Origin: Massilia sp. Leaf139
GTDB taxonomy: Bacteria > Pseudomonadota > Gammaproteobacteria > Burkholderiales > Burkholderiaceae_D
Assembly: GCF_001424165.1 (NCBI RefSeq)
Contig: NZ_LMOJ01000025.1
Span: forward strand, 124,001 to 188,000
Length of the DNA stretch: 64,000 nt
Direction of reading: 5' to 3'
Shown here: one piece after another, positions 63,941-64,000 of the stretch
Position numbering within the stretch: position 1 is the first letter of the stretch
Layout: every line of letters starts with the position of its first letter
Translations under genes and position numbers: made by a program
The notes under the pieces: generated by a model
What the model was told of the DNA's origin: nothing
What the model saw: only the letters and a program-made list of their open reading frames with translations
The model's database searches: none

Positions 63941-64000
63941 AAAAGCAACTCGCGTACCGCCGTTACATACCGCTCGCTCACCGGCACCTCGGCCCCACCC
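63937..64000 (-). CDS. C-terminal end of a probable LytTR regulator
   Basis: Only about 20 codons lie in the window. The minus-strand frame reads ...GAEVPVSERYVTAVRELLL and then TAG. The PVSERYVTAVREL ending resembles the last strand and helix of LytTR DNA-binding domains in response regulators. The stop TAG is supplied by the repeat element D. Too little is visible for certainty. Confidence 0.45.
   Translation of the reverse strand, partial: GGAEVPVSERYVTAVRELLL

Overview
This 64-kb window is chromosomal DNA from a GC-rich betaproteobacterium. Protein sequence style and gene order point to Burkholderiales, family Oxalobacteraceae, probably the Massilia/Telluria group. The evidence is the yibN-grxC-secB-gpsA and gpmA-envC-ctpA blocks, the SAH riboswitch ahead of ahcY, trimeric porins, a single-cysteine DksA and a beta-type cytochrome b. 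This placement is inference. I saw no rRNA, tRNA, CRISPR array, prophage or transposase gene.

Layout. 1-2228 (minus): petABC for the cytochrome bc1 complex, with petC cut by the window edge. 2548-5271 (plus): mscL, a membrane-anchored HtrA protease, a DUF2461 protein and a cupin. 5312-8250 (minus): yibN, grxC, secB, an SH3 protein and gpsA. 8378-12985 (plus): gpmA, envC, ctpA and moeB/thiF. 13158-24472 (plus): a twelve-gene type II secretion cluster in the order gspG-H-I-J-K-L-M-N-D-E-F-C, with no prepilin peptidase gene. 24512-27149: an Xre-type regulator divergent from a matrixin-like metalloprotease that has no signal peptide. 27224-34447 (minus): hslVU behind a heat-shock-type promoter, a duplicated STAS/TPR-like protein, dksA, a COG0523 GTPase, xerC and a DUF484 gene. 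34559-37146 (minus): two porins, then a plus-strand Sel1-repeat gene. 39525-42109 (minus): dapF and two LpxL-type acyltransferases.

42190-46527 (plus) is a methyl-cycle block: metK, ahcY, a small holin-like membrane protein and metF. A textbook SAH riboswitch precedes ahcY. A compact pseudoknot-like element resembling a SAM-II aptamer, followed directly by an intrinsic terminator, precedes metK. If both are real, both metabolites of the cycle are sensed by RNA within 2 kb. 46594-53339 holds a beta-barrel gene that looks 5'-truncated, 5-formyl-THF cyclo-ligase, a soluble lytic transglycosylase, an NDUFA9-like protein, a GST and cca. 53417-60140 holds a diguanylate cyclase, a GNAT protein, an Lrp regulator and a fused indolepyruvate oxidoreductase. 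The window ends with a lipoprotein S41 protease, an M14 carboxypeptidase and the tail of a probable LytTR regulator.

Four copies of a dispersed REP/MITE-like element, with inverted TAGGGTGG ends, lie between genes. In two of them the terminal TAG is the stop codon of the flanking gene. The strongest leads are the metK leader element, the repeat family, the unsecreted matrixin-like protease and the internally duplicated STAS/TPR-like protein.
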